This document shows positions 1-8,972 of a stretch of DNA of 64,000 nt, in pieces; position 1 is the stretch's first letter, and the number at the start of each line of letters is the position of its first letter. A model generated the notes under the pieces. That model made no database searches. It was not told where the DNA came from and saw only the letters and a program-made list of their open reading frames with translations. The stretch comes from Marinobacter sp. es.048. GTDB lineage: Bacteria > Pseudomonadota > Gammaproteobacteria > Pseudomonadales > Oleiphilaceae. The position numbers were made by a program, and so were the translations under genes. The stretch is from contig NZ_FYFA01000001.1 in NCBI RefSeq assembly GCF_900188435.1, positions 992,001 to 1,056,000 of the forward strand, given 5' to 3'.

Positions 1-492
1 TTCAGCGTGTCGCTCGACTGCCATTCCGGGTTTGGCATGCAGGATCAGATCTGGTTTCCCTACGCCTACCGGCGAAGACCCATGCGCCGGATCGCTTCGG
101 TCATGGCGCTGAAGCTGACCTGGGAACAGGCTTACCCCAATCACGACTACCGCTTCGAACCCCAGTCTCGACATTACCTGACCCACGGTGATTTGTGGGA
201 CTACTTTTATAAGCAGGTCAATCGCGAAAATGCTGGTGTCTTTCTGCCTCTCACCCTGGAAATGGGTTCCTGGCGATGGATCCGCAAGCGCCCACGTCAG
301 CTGCTGAGACTGGACGGCTTTTTCAATCCCCTGGCGCCCCATCGCCACAAGCGGGTTTTGCGAAGCCATCTGACCTTGATGGACTTTCTGGTTAACGCCG
401 CTGCCAGCCACGAAAACTGGTTGCCGGTTCGGGAAGAGGCGTCCATGCTGAGGGAAGCCGCGATCATGCACTGGTATCGCGATTCGCACTAG
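1..492 (+). CDS. M14-type zinc peptidase (DUF2817-like), C-terminal part
   Basis: The reading frame is open at the left edge, so the start and the N-terminal zinc ligands lie outside the window; about 163 residues are visible. The segment contains DCHSGFG, like the histidine ligand region of M14 carboxypeptidase-type enzymes. LTLEMGSW matches the position of the catalytic glutamate in the DUF2817 branch. It ends with a basic, His-rich tail (PHRHKR). Members are predicted to cleave peptide or amide bonds, and the physiological substrate cannot be read from the sequence. The next gene begins 42 bases downstream on the same strand and may be co-transcribed. The family call is fairly sure; the substrate is unknown. 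Confidence 0.7.
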   Translation, partial: FSVSLDCHSGFGMQDQIWFPYAYRRRPMRRIASVMALKLTWEQAYPNHDYRFEPQSRHYLTHGDLWDYFYKQVNRENAGVFLPLTLEMGSWRWIRKRPRQLLRLDGFFNPLAPHRHKRVLRSHLTLMDFLVNAAASHENWLPVREEASMLREAAIMHWYRDSH

Positions 493-533
493 CGATTCAG
501 TGGGTCTGGGCATTCATCAAACGGAACACTTGT

Positions 534-1268
534 ATGCACTGGATTCTGTTGCGGGGGCTGGCGCGGGAACACGCGCACTGGGGAAGCTTTCCGGACCGCC
601 TGCGGGAAGTATTTCCGGGTCACCAGTTCCACATGGTCGATCTGCCCGGCACGGGCGTGCGCTATCGAGAGGACAGCCCGGGAACGGTGGCGGCGATTCG
701 GGAGGTCGTCTCCCGGCACGTCAGCCATATTCCCGGTCCTTTCAGTATCCTGGCAATCTCGATGGGTGGCATGGTGGCACTGGACTGGGCCCAACATGCC
801 GCCGAGGGCCAAATCCAGAATCTTGTCCTGATCAACACCAGTTTCGGCTTCAGCCCTCCGTGGCAGCGCATGCGGCCAGGAGCCTGGCCCAGGGTGCTGA
901 GACTATTGGGTCGCCGGGAACTGTTCGATCGCGAGCGGGACATTCTCCGGCTCACCTCCAATCGTGAGGTTCCCCTGTCACTGGCAAAACGGTGGTATAG
1001 CATACAACGACAACGGCCCGTCAGTACCCGGAATGCGGTCAGCCAGTTGGCGGCAGCGGCCCGCTACAAGCCCGGCAAAAAGCGCCCGATGTCAGATGCC
1101 CTGATACTGGCGAGCAGGGGTGATCGTATCGTTCACTGGCGCTGCAGTGTCGCGCTGGAAGAGCGCTGGCAATGGACCATGAAATTGCACCCGGATGCAG
1201 GACATGATCTCCCTCTGGACGACCCAGAGTGGATTATCCAGCAGCTTTGCAACTGGTTGTCCCGGTAG
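534..1268 (+). CDS. alpha/beta hydrolase
   Basis: This 244-residue protein has the alpha/beta-hydrolase layout. There is an oxyanion region near the N-terminus (LLRGLARE). The nucleophile elbow is AISMGGM, an A-x-S-x-G variant of GxSxG, at about residues 77-83. The catalytic acid is in SRGDRIVH and the catalytic histidine in DAGHDLP near the C-terminus. No signal peptide is visible, so it is probably cytoplasmic. The long insert between nucleophile and acid would form the lid domain. It follows the M14-like gene closely. The substrate is unknown; BioH- or esterase-like activity is possible but not supported by any specific residue. Confidence 0.8.
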   Translation: MHWILLRGLAREHAHWGSFPDRLREVFPGHQFHMVDLPGTGVRYREDSPGTVAAIREVVSRHVSHIPGPFSILAISMGGMVALDWAQHAAEGQIQNLVLINTSFGFSPPWQRMRPGAWPRVLRLLGRRELFDRERDILRLTSNREVPLSLAKRWYSIQRQRPVSTRNAVSQLAAAARYKPGKKRPMSDALILASRGDRIVHWRCSVALEERWQWTMKLHPDAGHDLPLDDPEWIIQQLCNWLSR

Positions 1269-1359
1269 CGCCGGTTGCTTGACGCAACTGTTCTTTCCGG
1301 TCAGTCTTCTCGTTTTACACCGCCAAAGCCGTTGTTGACAGGAAACGGAGCTGATAACA

Positions 1360-1977
1360 ATGAAAATCTTCGAAACCAAAACCGCCCCCAACCCCCGCCG
1401 TGTGCGGATGTTCATGGCCGAGAAAGGCCTGCTGGACAAGGCCGAGTTCATCGAAATCGACCTGCAGAAGGGCGAAAACCTGACCCCGGAATTTGTCGCC
1501 CGTAATCCGATGAAGAAAGTGCCGGTGATGGAGCTGGATGATGGCACCTCCATCGCCGAGACCATGGCAATCTGCCGCTATTTCGAAGAGAGCTACCCGG
1601 ATACGCCGAGCCTGCTGGGCGATACCCCGTTGGAAAAGGCCCAGCTTGAACAGTGGCTGCGCTGGATCGAGCTGTTCTTCTTTATGCCCACCGGCATGTG
1701 TTTCCAGCACACCACCGGCTATTTCAAGGACCGGATGAACCCCATCAAGGAATGGGGCGAAGAGTGTGGCAAGAGCGTGGAGAAATTCATGCATTTTCTC
1801 GACAAGCAACTCGACGGCAAAGAATACATCTGTTGCGACCGGTTCACCGCCGCTGATATCAACGCCTTCACGACAGTGGCGTTTGCCCGGGTAGTGGGTA
1901 TTCGGATCAAGCCGGAGCAGTCCAATTTGCAGGCCTGGTACGACCGCATCAAGGCTCGCCCCTCTGCCCAAGCATAA
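1360..1977 (+). CDS. glutathione S-transferase family protein
   Basis: The 205-residue length and two-domain layout are typical of cytosolic GSTs. The N-terminal thioredoxin-like half has PNPRRVRMF at the usual active-site position, without Cys. It also has the cis-Pro segment KKVPVM and the glutathione-binding ETMAICRYFE. The C-terminal helical half carries the N-capping motif FTAADIN. A purine-rich site (acaggaaacgg) precedes the ATG. The downstream DUF4202 gene starts 49 bases after the stop, so the two may be co-transcribed. The role may be conjugation or disulfide reduction; the substrate is unknown. Confidence 0.85.
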   Translation: MKIFETKTAPNPRRVRMFMAEKGLLDKAEFIEIDLQKGENLTPEFVARNPMKKVPVMELDDGTSIAETMAICRYFEESYPDTPSLLGDTPLEKAQLEQWLRWIELFFFMPTGMCFQHTTGYFKDRMNPIKEWGEECGKSVEKFMHFLDKQLDGKEYICCDRFTAADINAFTTVAFARVVGIRIKPEQSNLQAWYDRIKARPSAQA

Positions 1978-2026
1978 GACCCTGGCCTGAGGTCCGGGCT
2001 ACCCCAACACTGAAAGAGAGGTCTTA

Positions 2027-2644
2027 ATGACCACAACGGATTCAAGCCTCCAATGTGCGCTGGCTGCTATCGACACGGCGAATCGGGCCGACCCACATCA
2101 GGAGCAATTTGGCGACCAACTCTTGCCAAAGGAGTATGCCTACAGCCTGCACATGACCCGCTGGCTGTTCGAGCTTGAATCCGACCCTTCTGAACGCGTG
2201 CAGATTGCCTGCCGGGCCCAGCACATTGAGCGCTGGACCATGCCTCGAAAAGACTACCCGGAGGGCCGGAAAGCCTATTACCAGTGGCGACAGGCTTGTG
2301 GCCGAATGCACGGCAGGCGGGCCGCCGAGATCATGGCTGATTGTGGTTATCCGCAGGTGGAGTGCGAGAGGGTGGAGACCATCCTGACCAAGCGGGAGCT
2401 GAGGCAGGATGCTGACACTCAGCTTCTGGAAGACGTGGCCTGCATGGTCTTCCTTGAACGATATTTCGCGGATTTCTACGAGGAAAAAGTCGACTACGAC
2501 CGTGACAAGTGGCTACGCATCGTCCGCCGAACCTGGGGCAAGATGTCGCCCCGTGGGCACGAGGCGGCACTCAGGCTGGCGGAGGGCATGCCGGTTCATC
2601 TCCTTGAGCTTCTGCAAGAAGCTTTGGCTGAGCCTGGGGAATGA
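2027..2644 (+). CDS. DUF4202 family protein
   Basis: A 205-residue soluble protein that I recognise as DUF4202. It is mostly helical with conserved His, Trp and acidic positions (SLHMTRWLF, ACRAQHIERW, ERVETILTKR, LEDVACMVFLERYF). The family has no established function. The spread of His, Glu and Asp is reminiscent of HD-type metal-binding helical bundles, but that is inference. A good ribosome site (gaaagagagg) lies upstream of the ATG. The gene follows a GST on the same strand and ends about 60 bases before the convergent trpC stop. Confidence 0.7.
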   Translation: MTTTDSSLQCALAAIDTANRADPHQEQFGDQLLPKEYAYSLHMTRWLFELESDPSERVQIACRAQHIERWTMPRKDYPEGRKAYYQWRQACGRMHGRRAAEIMADCGYPQVECERVETILTKRELRQDADTQLLEDVACMVFLERYFADFYEEKVDYDRDKWLRIVRRTWGKMSPRGHEAALRLAEGMPVHLLELLQEALAEPGE

Positions 2645-2703
2645 CTCCTGCTGCATGCCTTGGTGCAGAAGCCATTGGGGCACCGCCTTTCCAAGCTTGT
2701 CAG

Positions 2704-3525
2704 TTAGCCTTCCGAAAAGAACAGTTCTTGGAGTTTCAGGCCGGGTTCTTCCGCCCGCATAAACGATTCGCCCACCAAGAAACCGTAGATCCCACGGTTA
2801 GTCATGGCCTCGACGTCACTGCGGGTCATGATGCCACTTTCTGTAATAGTCAGCCGGTCCTGTGAGATCCGCTCGTGCAGATCGAATGTGGTGTCCAGCG
2901 ACACATCGAAGGTGTGCAGATTGCGGTTGTTGATGCCGACCAGAGGCGTCGTCAGCGTCAGTGCATCGTCGAGTTCCTCGCCATCATGCACCTCTACCAA
3001 CACATCCAGTCCGATCTCATGGGCAATGCCTTCCAGCTCCTGCATCTGGTCTTTGGTCAGGCAGGCGGCGATCAGCAGAATACAGTCGGAACCGATGGCC
3101 CGGCTTTCGTAGACCTGATAGGGAGCGACCATGAAGTCCTTGCGGATCACCGGCAGACTACAGGCATTGCGGGCGGCGACCAGATAGTCCTCGTGGCCCT
3201 GGAAGAAGTCGCGGTCGGTGAGTACCGACAGACAAGCGGCGCCGCCGTTCTCGTAGCTCTCGGCAATCACTGCCGGCTCGAAGGGTTCCCGTAGAATGCC
3301 CTTGCTTGGTGAAGCTTTTTTGATTTCTGCGATAACAGCGGGAGCCCGGTGTTCAATTCGGCTGCGCAGAGCGTTGGCAAAGCCTCTGGCTGCAGGTTGA
3401 TCCCCAGCCATGGCTTTCAGGTCAGCAACCGAAACCTTACGCTTGCGCTCTTCGATCTCTTCCCACTTCCGATCAACTATTTTCCGAAGAATAGTGGGTG
3501 TCTTATCCAAATGTCTGTCAGTCAT
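2704..3525 (-). CDS. trpC: indole-3-glycerol phosphate synthase
   Basis: TrpC closes 1-(2-carboxyphenylamino)-1-deoxyribulose 5-phosphate to indole-3-glycerol phosphate in tryptophan synthesis. The 273-residue TIM barrel shows the phosphate and catalytic segments [47 protein letters not shown] and FLVGESFM. The frame is open further upstream, but that extension is just translation of an inverted repeat, so the ATG at 3525 (MTDRHLDK) is chosen. It is the last gene of trpG-trpD-trpC on the minus strand. A 150-base gap holding the repeat separates it from trpD, which is unusual within a trp operon. No trpF fusion is present. Confidence 0.95.
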   Translation of the reverse strand: MTDRHLDKTPTILRKIVDRKWEEIEERKRKVSVADLKAMAGDQPAARGFANALRSRIEHRAPAVIAEIKKASPSKGILREPFEPAVIAESYENGGAACLSVLTDRDFFQGHEDYLVAARNACSLPVIRKDFMVAPYQVYESRAIGSDCILLIAACLTKDQMQELEGIAHEIGLDVLVEVHDGEELDDALTLTTPLVGINNRNLHTFDVSLDTTFDLHERISQDRLTITESGIMTRSDVEAMTNRGIYGFLVGESFMRAEEPGLKLQELFFSEG

Positions 3526-3552
3526 TACAGGCCTGCAAATAGTTAGCGATGG

Positions 3553-3642
3553 CCGGTGGGGCAGGGCTTTCCAAAACTGGCTGCAGCCAAGCCCTACAGG
3601 GACGTATTTATGGGCGTGTTTTGGAAAGCCCTGCCCCACCGG
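3553..3642. repeat. inverted repeat with 25-bp perfect arms between trpD and trpC
   Basis: The arms 3553-3577 and 3618-3642 are exact reverse complements and enclose a 40-base loop. The arm core is GGTGGGGCAGGGCTTTCC. Transcribed from either strand it would form a very stable hairpin. There is no run of T after it on the minus strand, so it is not a standard terminator. It looks like a dispersed intergenic repeat (REP- or MITE-like). The centre (CAGGGACGTATTTATGGGCGT region) resembles the centre of the other element at 24477-24572. Confidence 0.8.
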
Positions 3643-3675
3643 GTCGTCCTGCCGAAATCCGGCAGGCTTATCCGA

Positions 3676-4704
3676 TCAAAAGCACTGAGAAAAATCAGCC
3701 AGCTCAGACATCTTGCCGGCGGCGAGACCAGAGCCAATAGCGTCCAGGGCCATATCCACGCCCTCTTTGGCGTTGCTTGCCAGTCCAGCAACGTAGATCG
3801 CAGCGCCGGCATTGAGGGCAATCAAGTCACGCGCCTTCTCGGCCATCTCGTCGTGGCTCCGGCCGAAGGCCGCCCGGATCAGCTTCAGGGATTCCTCCGA
3901 GGAGTCCACTGTCAGGTCGACCAGGGTCTGACTCTTGATCCCGAGATCCTCGGGTGTGAGATCGTACTCACTGATCTTGCCGTCCTTCAGCTCGGCCACG
4001 TGGGTGGCGCTGGCCAGGCTGATTTCATCCAGCCCGTCTTTGGAGTGCACCACCATGATGTGTTCCGCGCCCAATCGTTGCAGCACCTCCGCCATCGGAC
4101 GGCAAAGTTCCTTAGTGAACACACCGATCAGTTGGCGTTTTACGCCCGCCGGATTGGTCATAGGGCCGAGGATGTTAAAGATGGTGCGGCAGCCCAGTTC
4201 CTTGCGGGGGCCGATGGCGTGTTTCATGGCGCCATGATGGGCCGGAGCGAACATGAAGCCAACGCCAATTTCTTCGACGCAACGGGCTACTTCTTCCGGT
4301 TTCATGCTCAGGTTGATACCCAGCTTTTCCAGCAGGTCGGCACTGCCGCTTTTGGAGGAAACGCCGCGGTTGCCATGCTTGGCCACGAAACCGCCTGCGG
4401 CTGCAACCACAAATGAAGCGGCTGAGGATACGTTGAACAGGTTGGCGCCGTCACCGCCGGTGCCAACGATATCGATCAGCGGTTCGGCGTTAACGGACAC
4501 GCCGGTGGCCAGTTCACGCATGACTTCAGTGGCACCGATGATTTCATCAATGGTTTCGCTCTTCAGACGCAACCCCATGAGAAACGCGCCGATCTGGGCG
4601 TCCGTGGCCTCGCCGTTCATGACGATGCGCATCACGTCCTTCATTTCTTCCCGGGACAGGTCCAGGTTGGAGGCAATGCGGTTGAGAGCTTCTTTCATGT
4701 CCAT
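3676..4704 (-). CDS. trpD: anthranilate phosphoribosyltransferase
   Basis: TrpD transfers phosphoribosyl from PRPP to anthranilate. The 342-residue protein shows the family's signature sites: the PRPP loop [16 protein letters not shown], the anthranilate/phosphate segment [15 protein letters not shown], and GPMTNPA further on. The length is normal and there is no glutaminase fusion, consistent with a separate trpG 11 bases upstream. The short spacing indicates co-transcription and likely translational coupling with trpG. The start at MDMKEALNR follows directly after trpG. Confidence 0.96.
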   Translation of the reverse strand: MDMKEALNRIASNLDLSREEMKDVMRIVMNGEATDAQIGAFLMGLRLKSETIDEIIGATEVMRELATGVSVNAEPLIDIVGTGGDGANLFNVSSAASFVVAAAGGFVAKHGNRGVSSKSGSADLLEKLGINLSMKPEEVARCVEEIGVGFMFAPAHHGAMKHAIGPRKELGCRTIFNILGPMTNPAGVKRQLIGVFTKELCRPMAEVLQRLGAEHIMVVHSKDGLDEISLASATHVAELKDGKISEYDLTPEDLGIKSQTLVDLTVDSSEESLKLIRAAFGRSHDEMAEKARDLIALNAGAAIYVAGLASNAKEGVDMALDAIGSGLAAGKMSELADFSQCF

Positions 4705-4715
4705 GTGTCGGCCTC

Positions 4716-5297
4716 TTATTGGCTTCTCAGAAAGTTGCGCAGCAGTTCATGGCCCTGTTCCGTCATAATAGACTCCGGATGGAACTGCACGCCCTCAATG
4801 GGCAGCGTTTTGTGGCGAACCCCCATAATCTCCTCGATTGAGCCGTCGTCATTGCGGGTCCAGGCGGTCACTTCCAGGCAGTCGGGCAGGGTCGTCTTGT
4901 CGATCACCAGACTGTGATAACGGGTCGCCTGCAGCGGGTTGCTCAGGCCGCGGAATACGCCGGTGTCCTTGTGGAATACCGGAGACACCTTGCCGTGCAT
5001 GACCCGACCGGCGCGGATAACGTCACCGCCGTAAACCTGACCGATGGCCTGGTGGCCCAGGCAGATCCCGAGGATCGGCAACTTGCCGGCAAAGTGCCGG
5101 ATGGCCTCCATGGAGATGCCGGCTTCGTTCGGTGTGCAGGGGCCGGGGGAAATCACCAGTCGTTCCGGGTTCAGGGCCTCAATCTTTTCGATGGTGATTT
5201 CGTCGTTCCGATAAACCTTTACGTCCGCGCCCAGTTCCGCCAGATACTGCACTACGTTGTAGGTGAAGGAATCGTAGTTATCGATCATTAGCAGCAT
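4716..5297 (-). CDS. trpG: anthranilate synthase component II (glutamine amidotransferase)
   Basis: This is the class I glutaminase subunit that feeds ammonia to TrpE; in many bacteria it also serves 4-amino-4-deoxychorismate synthase. The 193-residue protein has [10 protein letters not shown] at the N-terminus, the nucleophile elbow GICLGHQ (Cys near residue 79) and the His-Glu pair in FHPES. It heads the trpGDC unit. The partner trpE is on the same strand 3.7 kb upstream and not adjacent. I found no Trp-rich leader peptide in the 377 bases before it. Confidence 0.96.
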   Translation of the reverse strand: MLLMIDNYDSFTYNVVQYLAELGADVKVYRNDEITIEKIEALNPERLVISPGPCTPNEAGISMEAIRHFAGKLPILGICLGHQAIGQVYGGDVIRAGRVMHGKVSPVFHKDTGVFRGLSNPLQATRYHSLVIDKTTLPDCLEVTAWTRNDDGSIEEIMGVRHKTLPIEGVQFHPESIMTEQGHELLRNFLRSQ

Positions 5298-5600
5298 ATC
5301 AGTGCCAACCTTTTGAAATTGAATTGATCGTTTCCGCTGATGCTGCCTGAATACCCGATTGTTTCATTACTTGATAGCTTCCAGAACAGATGTCCGCACA
5401 AGCAGACCCAACTTCATAGGGACAGGAAAAACGCCGGAATTGATTTTGTCATAAATTGCCGAGCGGCGTAATGCGACCTCGGCTATCCCTTGGGTAAATC
5501 CTGAAAAAACGGTCATCAGCCGGAATGTTGTTCGGAGGTCACTGACAGCTTTATCTGTATATAGAGGAGGTGGCGTTGTCCCCGCGCTCTACAAGTTTGT

Positions 5601-5675
5601 TGCCTGCCTGCCTGCCTGCAAAAAAAGCTACACTCACCAGTAACAAAACAAACTATATTCACCAGTAACAAAACA
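5601..5675. repeat. tetranucleotide run and 17-bp direct repeats in the trpG upstream gap
   Basis: The 5298-5704 gap holds no convincing gene. At 5601-5619 TGCC is repeated four times plus TGC. At 5634-5650 and 5659-5675 the 17-mer TCACCAGTAACAAAACA is repeated exactly, 25 bases apart, ending at an ATG at 5675. The rest of the gap should contain the trpG promoter on the minus strand, but I could not pick a convincing -35/-10 pair. Confidence 0.6.
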
Positions 5676-5704
5676 TGCTCAGAGCATGTGAGGCCGCAGC
5701 CGCC

Positions 5705-6871
5705 ATGGAAGAGCGTAAAAAAACTGAAGCTGGAAGGGTACTCCCGTTAAACGATTATCACTCGACGGCCGCGCTGATCGAGGCGATCAGCATCCGAAGT
5801 ATGTCGTTGGTGGTGTTAGCCGTTATCGCAACTCTTTATTTCATCAACTGGGCTCAAGCAGTTTTGCTGCCACTGGTTGTTTCCCTGCTCGTCAGCTATA
5901 CGCTCGACCCTATCGTATCGGCTCTCCAACGCTTCAAAGTGCCCCGGCCCCTCGGAGCCGCGGTCGTGCTATTCGCATTATTGGGCATTTCGGCAGCATC
6001 GAGCGTTCCATTAAAGCAAGAGGCTATGGAAATGCTTGATAAAATCCCCCGAGCAATGGACAAGCTCCAATACAAACAAGCCCATTCTGTCGAGGAAGGT
6101 GAGGGCATCGTGGAAAAGGCCCAAACGGCCGCGAAGGAGATCGAAGAGACAACCGACCAGGACAAGGGGGAACCAGGGCCGTCGACTCGTGGCGTGAGGC
6201 AAGTTCAGGTCATAGACAAGCCCATGGACGTGCAGGAGTATATCATCGAGGGCTCACCAACGTTGCTGGTTTTGATCTCACAGTTGTTCTCCGTACTCCT
6301 GTTAACCTACTTTTTGCTTTCTGCTGGATCGCTCTATCGGCGCAAGCTGGTAACGCTTTCAGGGCCTTCATTCCGGCGCATGCGCAAAGCGGCCAAGCTC
6401 ATGAAGGAGTTCCACCGCCAGGTGCGACGATTCCTTTTCGTCATGGTGGTCGGGGCGGTTTTTGTTGGCGTGGCCACATGGATGGCTTTCTGGGCGCTTG
6501 GGGTAGAGCAGGCCTTATTCTGGGGAGTGGTCGCCGGGGTAGCGAGCGCAGTTCCCTATCTGGGGCCATTTCTGGTTCTAATAGGGACCGGTGTCGCCGC
6601 CTTTCTGCAGTTCGGCGACGTCGGGATGGCGTTATTCGTAGCCTTGGTGTCACTCTTGATCACCAGCATCCAGGGCAACCTGCTAACCCCGTTGCTCACC
6701 AGTTATGTATCAAGCCTTAATCCTGTCGCGATCTTTATCGGCCTCTTATTGTGGGGCTGGCTGTGGGGCCCGATCGGGTTAATTGTTGCAACACCGATAC
6801 TGATGATTACCAAAACGCTCTGTGATCACATCGTTAACTTGCGGCCTGTGGGTGAGTTGTTGGGCAAGTGA
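5705..6871 (+). CDS. AI-2E family (PerM-like) transporter
   Basis: A polytopic inner-membrane protein of about 388 residues. Hydrophobic segments at the N-terminus are followed by a charged cytoplasmic loop (about residues 120-180, Lys/Glu rich). At least four further membrane segments follow, including the conserved ASAVPYLGPF and GNLLTPLL region. This matches the AI-2E/PerM exporter family, whose substrates range from autoinducer-2 to ions. The ATG at 5705 is preferred because the earlier ATG at 5675 overlaps a direct repeat and has no ribosome site; this choice is uncertain. It lies inside the split trp region, on the opposite strand, followed by a DUF1206 gene. Confidence 0.8.
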   Translation: MEERKKTEAGRVLPLNDYHSTAALIEAISIRSMSLVVLAVIATLYFINWAQAVLLPLVVSLLVSYTLDPIVSALQRFKVPRPLGAAVVLFALLGISAASSVPLKQEAMEMLDKIPRAMDKLQYKQAHSVEEGEGIVEKAQTAAKEIEETTDQDKGEPGPSTRGVRQVQVIDKPMDVQEYIIEGSPTLLVLISQLFSVLLLTYFLLSAGSLYRRKLVTLSGPSFRRMRKAAKLMKEFHRQVRRFLFVMVVGAVFVGVATWMAFWALGVEQALFWGVVAGVASAVPYLGPFLVLIGTGVAAFLQFGDVGMALFVALVSLLITSIQGNLLTPLLTSYVSSLNPVAIFIGLLLWGWLWGPIGLIVATPILMITKTLCDHIVNLRPVGELLGK

Positions 6872-6931
6872 ACCGCAGCGCTGACATTCAGTGATCCGAC
6901 GCAGGGTGGCTAAAAACCAGGGAGGTTGTCC

Positions 6932-7723
6932 ATGTTCGATACTGAATCCGCGATCACCGTTATGGCCCGCCTGGGTTATGCAGCCCGCGGTGTTGTTTAT
7001 CTTCTGATCGGTGGTCTGGCCGCGGTGGCGGCCTTTGGCGAAGGGGGCCAGACCACCGGAAGCCGGGGTGCTCTGGAGCGAGTCTTAACCGCACCTATGG
7101 GTGATTTCCTGCTGATTGTGCTAGCGGTAGGGCTGATCGGATATGCAATGTGGCGGACCATCCAGGCCGTCCAGGATACCGATCATCACGGTACAGATGT
7201 GAAAGGTGCTGCAATTCGGGTTGGCTTGATGGTCAGTGCGGTAACCCACACGCTGCTTGCACTCTTCGCTGTCAGGTTGATATTCACCATTGGCGGCTCA
7301 TCCGGTGGGGGTTCGGAGGGCCTTGCTGACTGGTTAATGCGGCAACCTTTCGGCCGCTGGGCAGTGGCGGCGGTTGGCGTGGCGGTTATCGGGGCCGGTA
7401 TCGCCCATGGCGTCAAAGGCGTAAAAGCAAAGTTTGCCAAGCACTTTGCGATGCCCCGGAAAACTCAACAGTGGGCCTACCCGATCTGCCGCTTTGGTTT
7501 GATAACCCGAGGTATTGCTTTTCTGATTGTCGGCGTGCTCTTTATACTGGCTGCCTACCAAATAAATCCCGAGCAGGCGGGCGGAATCGGGGAGGTGTAC
7601 AGCACATTTCGGCGTCAGCCTTTCGGAACCTGGCTGATGGGCCTGGTGGCTCTGGGCCTGCTTGCATTCGGTGTCTATAGTCTGCTCGAAGCCCGATATC
7701 GCCGCGTGGACCCGGCGTCCTGA
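6932..7723 (+). CDS. DUF1206 membrane protein
   Basis: A 263-residue integral membrane protein with three internal repeats of the DUF1206 unit. Each begins with an aromatic/Gly segment (ARLGYAARGVVYLLIGG; FGRWAVAAVGVAVIGAG; CRFGLITRGIAFLIVGV) and contains two membrane helices. The ribosome site GGAGG at 6921-6925 is six bases from the ATG at 6932. A TTG two codons earlier is too close to that site to be the start. The function of DUF1206 proteins is not established. It follows the AI-2E-type gene by 60 bases and may be co-transcribed. Confidence 0.85.
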   Translation: MFDTESAITVMARLGYAARGVVYLLIGGLAAVAAFGEGGQTTGSRGALERVLTAPMGDFLLIVLAVGLIGYAMWRTIQAVQDTDHHGTDVKGAAIRVGLMVSAVTHTLLALFAVRLIFTIGGSSGGGSEGLADWLMRQPFGRWAVAAVGVAVIGAGIAHGVKGVKAKFAKHFAMPRKTQQWAYPICRFGLITRGIAFLIVGVLFILAAYQINPEQAGGIGEVYSTFRRQPFGTWLMGLVALGLLAFGVYSLLEARYRRVDPAS

Positions 7724-7751
7724 CCAGGATGCCAGTGCCTCTGGGTTTGGT

Positions 7752-8855
7752 CTACTCGCCTGGCTCAGGCACATCCTTTTTGCTGGCACCCTGTTCCTGC
7801 GCCAGGCTCCGTGCGTATTCCTGATCACCGGCTTCGGCAGGCAAGGGTTCCTGGTCGCGTCCCCGTTCTGGCGCCAGCATAATGCGGGTCATCAAAGGAA
7901 AGTGGTCGGAACCAATCGATGGCAGGCGCGCCATGAAATCGAGTGTGAAATGCTCGCTGTGGAACAGGTGGTCCAGCGGCCAGCGCAGCCACCAATGGTC
8001 TGCGTGAAAGGTCGCATACAGGCCGCGGCCTACGCGGGGGTCCAGCAACCCGCTTACTTTTCGAAACAGGCGTGTGGTCGGCGACCAGGCGACATCGTTC
8101 AGATCTCCGGTCACGACGATGGGTTCCTCGCTGTCGGCCACGTTTCGGCCGACCATAACGAGCTCCGCGTCCCGCTCCTTGGACTCAGAGTTTTCAGTCG
8201 GGCTGGGTGGCGCCGGATGCAGGAAGTGGATCCGGACCTGATCACCTGTTCGCAGCTCAACCAGTGCGTGCATGGATGGCACGTTTTCCTCGATCAGATA
8301 CCGACACGTCGATTCATGCAAAGGCAGTCGCGAGTACACATGCATGCCATAAAGATTTTCCAGCGGGCATTTGATGGTGAATGGCATCTCGCTCTCCAGC
8401 ACTCCCAGCTGCTCTTCCCACCATCGATTCGATTCCAGCGTCACAAGCACATCCGGGGCATGCTTTTGCACAAGCTGAATAAGGGACTGTGCATCCCGAT
8501 TGGAGGTCAGCACGTTCGAGGTCAGAATAGTGAGGGCATAATCGGGATCAGGCTTCCGTGACGTTTTTACCTGCCGGGGCCAGAGGACGGTGTAGGGGGC
8601 AATCCACCAGAGTTGGCCGACCAGGGCGGCGATCGTCGCTGCGACCATAAGCCAGCTGGCGACACTCTCCATGTTTAGCAGGGTCAGCTGAAGCACTAAC
8701 AGGACAAATGCGACGAAGGCAATTTGCAGACGAGGGAAATCCAGTCCTCGAACCGCCCAGTGAGGGTGGCGCAACAAAGGCAAAAGAGTCGCGAACGCTA
8801 ACACGAACGTCAGCGCGCCAAGCACCCAAAATATGACACCTTCCGTGGTCAGCAT
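7752..8855 (-). CDS. membrane-anchored endonuclease/exonuclease/phosphatase family protein
   Basis: The first ~100 residues hold three hydrophobic helices. After them comes an EEP (DNase I/synaptojanin-fold) domain: ILTSNVLTSN with the metal-binding Asn, VTLESN, HPAPPSP, VTGDLND with the catalytic Asp/Asn, and the terminal SDHFPL. Such membrane-tethered EEP proteins act outside the cytoplasm on phosphodiesters, but individual substrates are mostly unknown. The tail after the domain is charged and low in complexity. It lies downstream of trpE on the same strand, 117 bases away, and may receive read-through. Confidence 0.82.
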   Translation of the reverse strand: MLTTEGVIFWVLGALTFVLAFATLLPLLRHPHWAVRGLDFPRLQIAFVAFVLLVLQLTLLNMESVASWLMVAATIAALVGQLWWIAPYTVLWPRQVKTSRKPDPDYALTILTSNVLTSNRDAQSLIQLVQKHAPDVLVTLESNRWWEEQLGVLESEMPFTIKCPLENLYGMHVYSRLPLHESTCRYLIEENVPSMHALVELRTGDQVRIHFLHPAPPSPTENSESKERDAELVMVGRNVADSEEPIVVTGDLNDVAWSPTTRLFRKVSGLLDPRVGRGLYATFHADHWWLRWPLDHLFHSEHFTLDFMARLPSIGSDHFPLMTRIMLAPERGRDQEPLPAEAGDQEYARSLAQEQGASKKDVPEPGE

Positions 8856-8972
8856 AGTGCCTAAAGCCTCTCTTATCTGTTCCGTGAGAAAGCTGAATCA
8901 TTTGATCAGATTGGTTGTTTGTCCCCGAATTAGCCAGCAGTCACTGCCACAAAGATAGTTTCGTGTTTCATT

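Noticed and set aside
3526..3639. N-terminal extension of TrpC to 3639
   Set aside because: The extra 38 residues are translation of the inverted repeat; the other strand gives a similar peptide from the other arm.
5576..5668. A 30-codon frame with TTG start after GAGGAGG
   Set aside because: The ribosome-like site is good, but the product consists of repeat translation (SLLPACLPA...) without conservation that can be judged; too weak to list.
5298..5674. A trp leader peptide before trpG
   Set aside because: I looked on the minus strand for a short frame with Trp codons followed by a terminator and found none.
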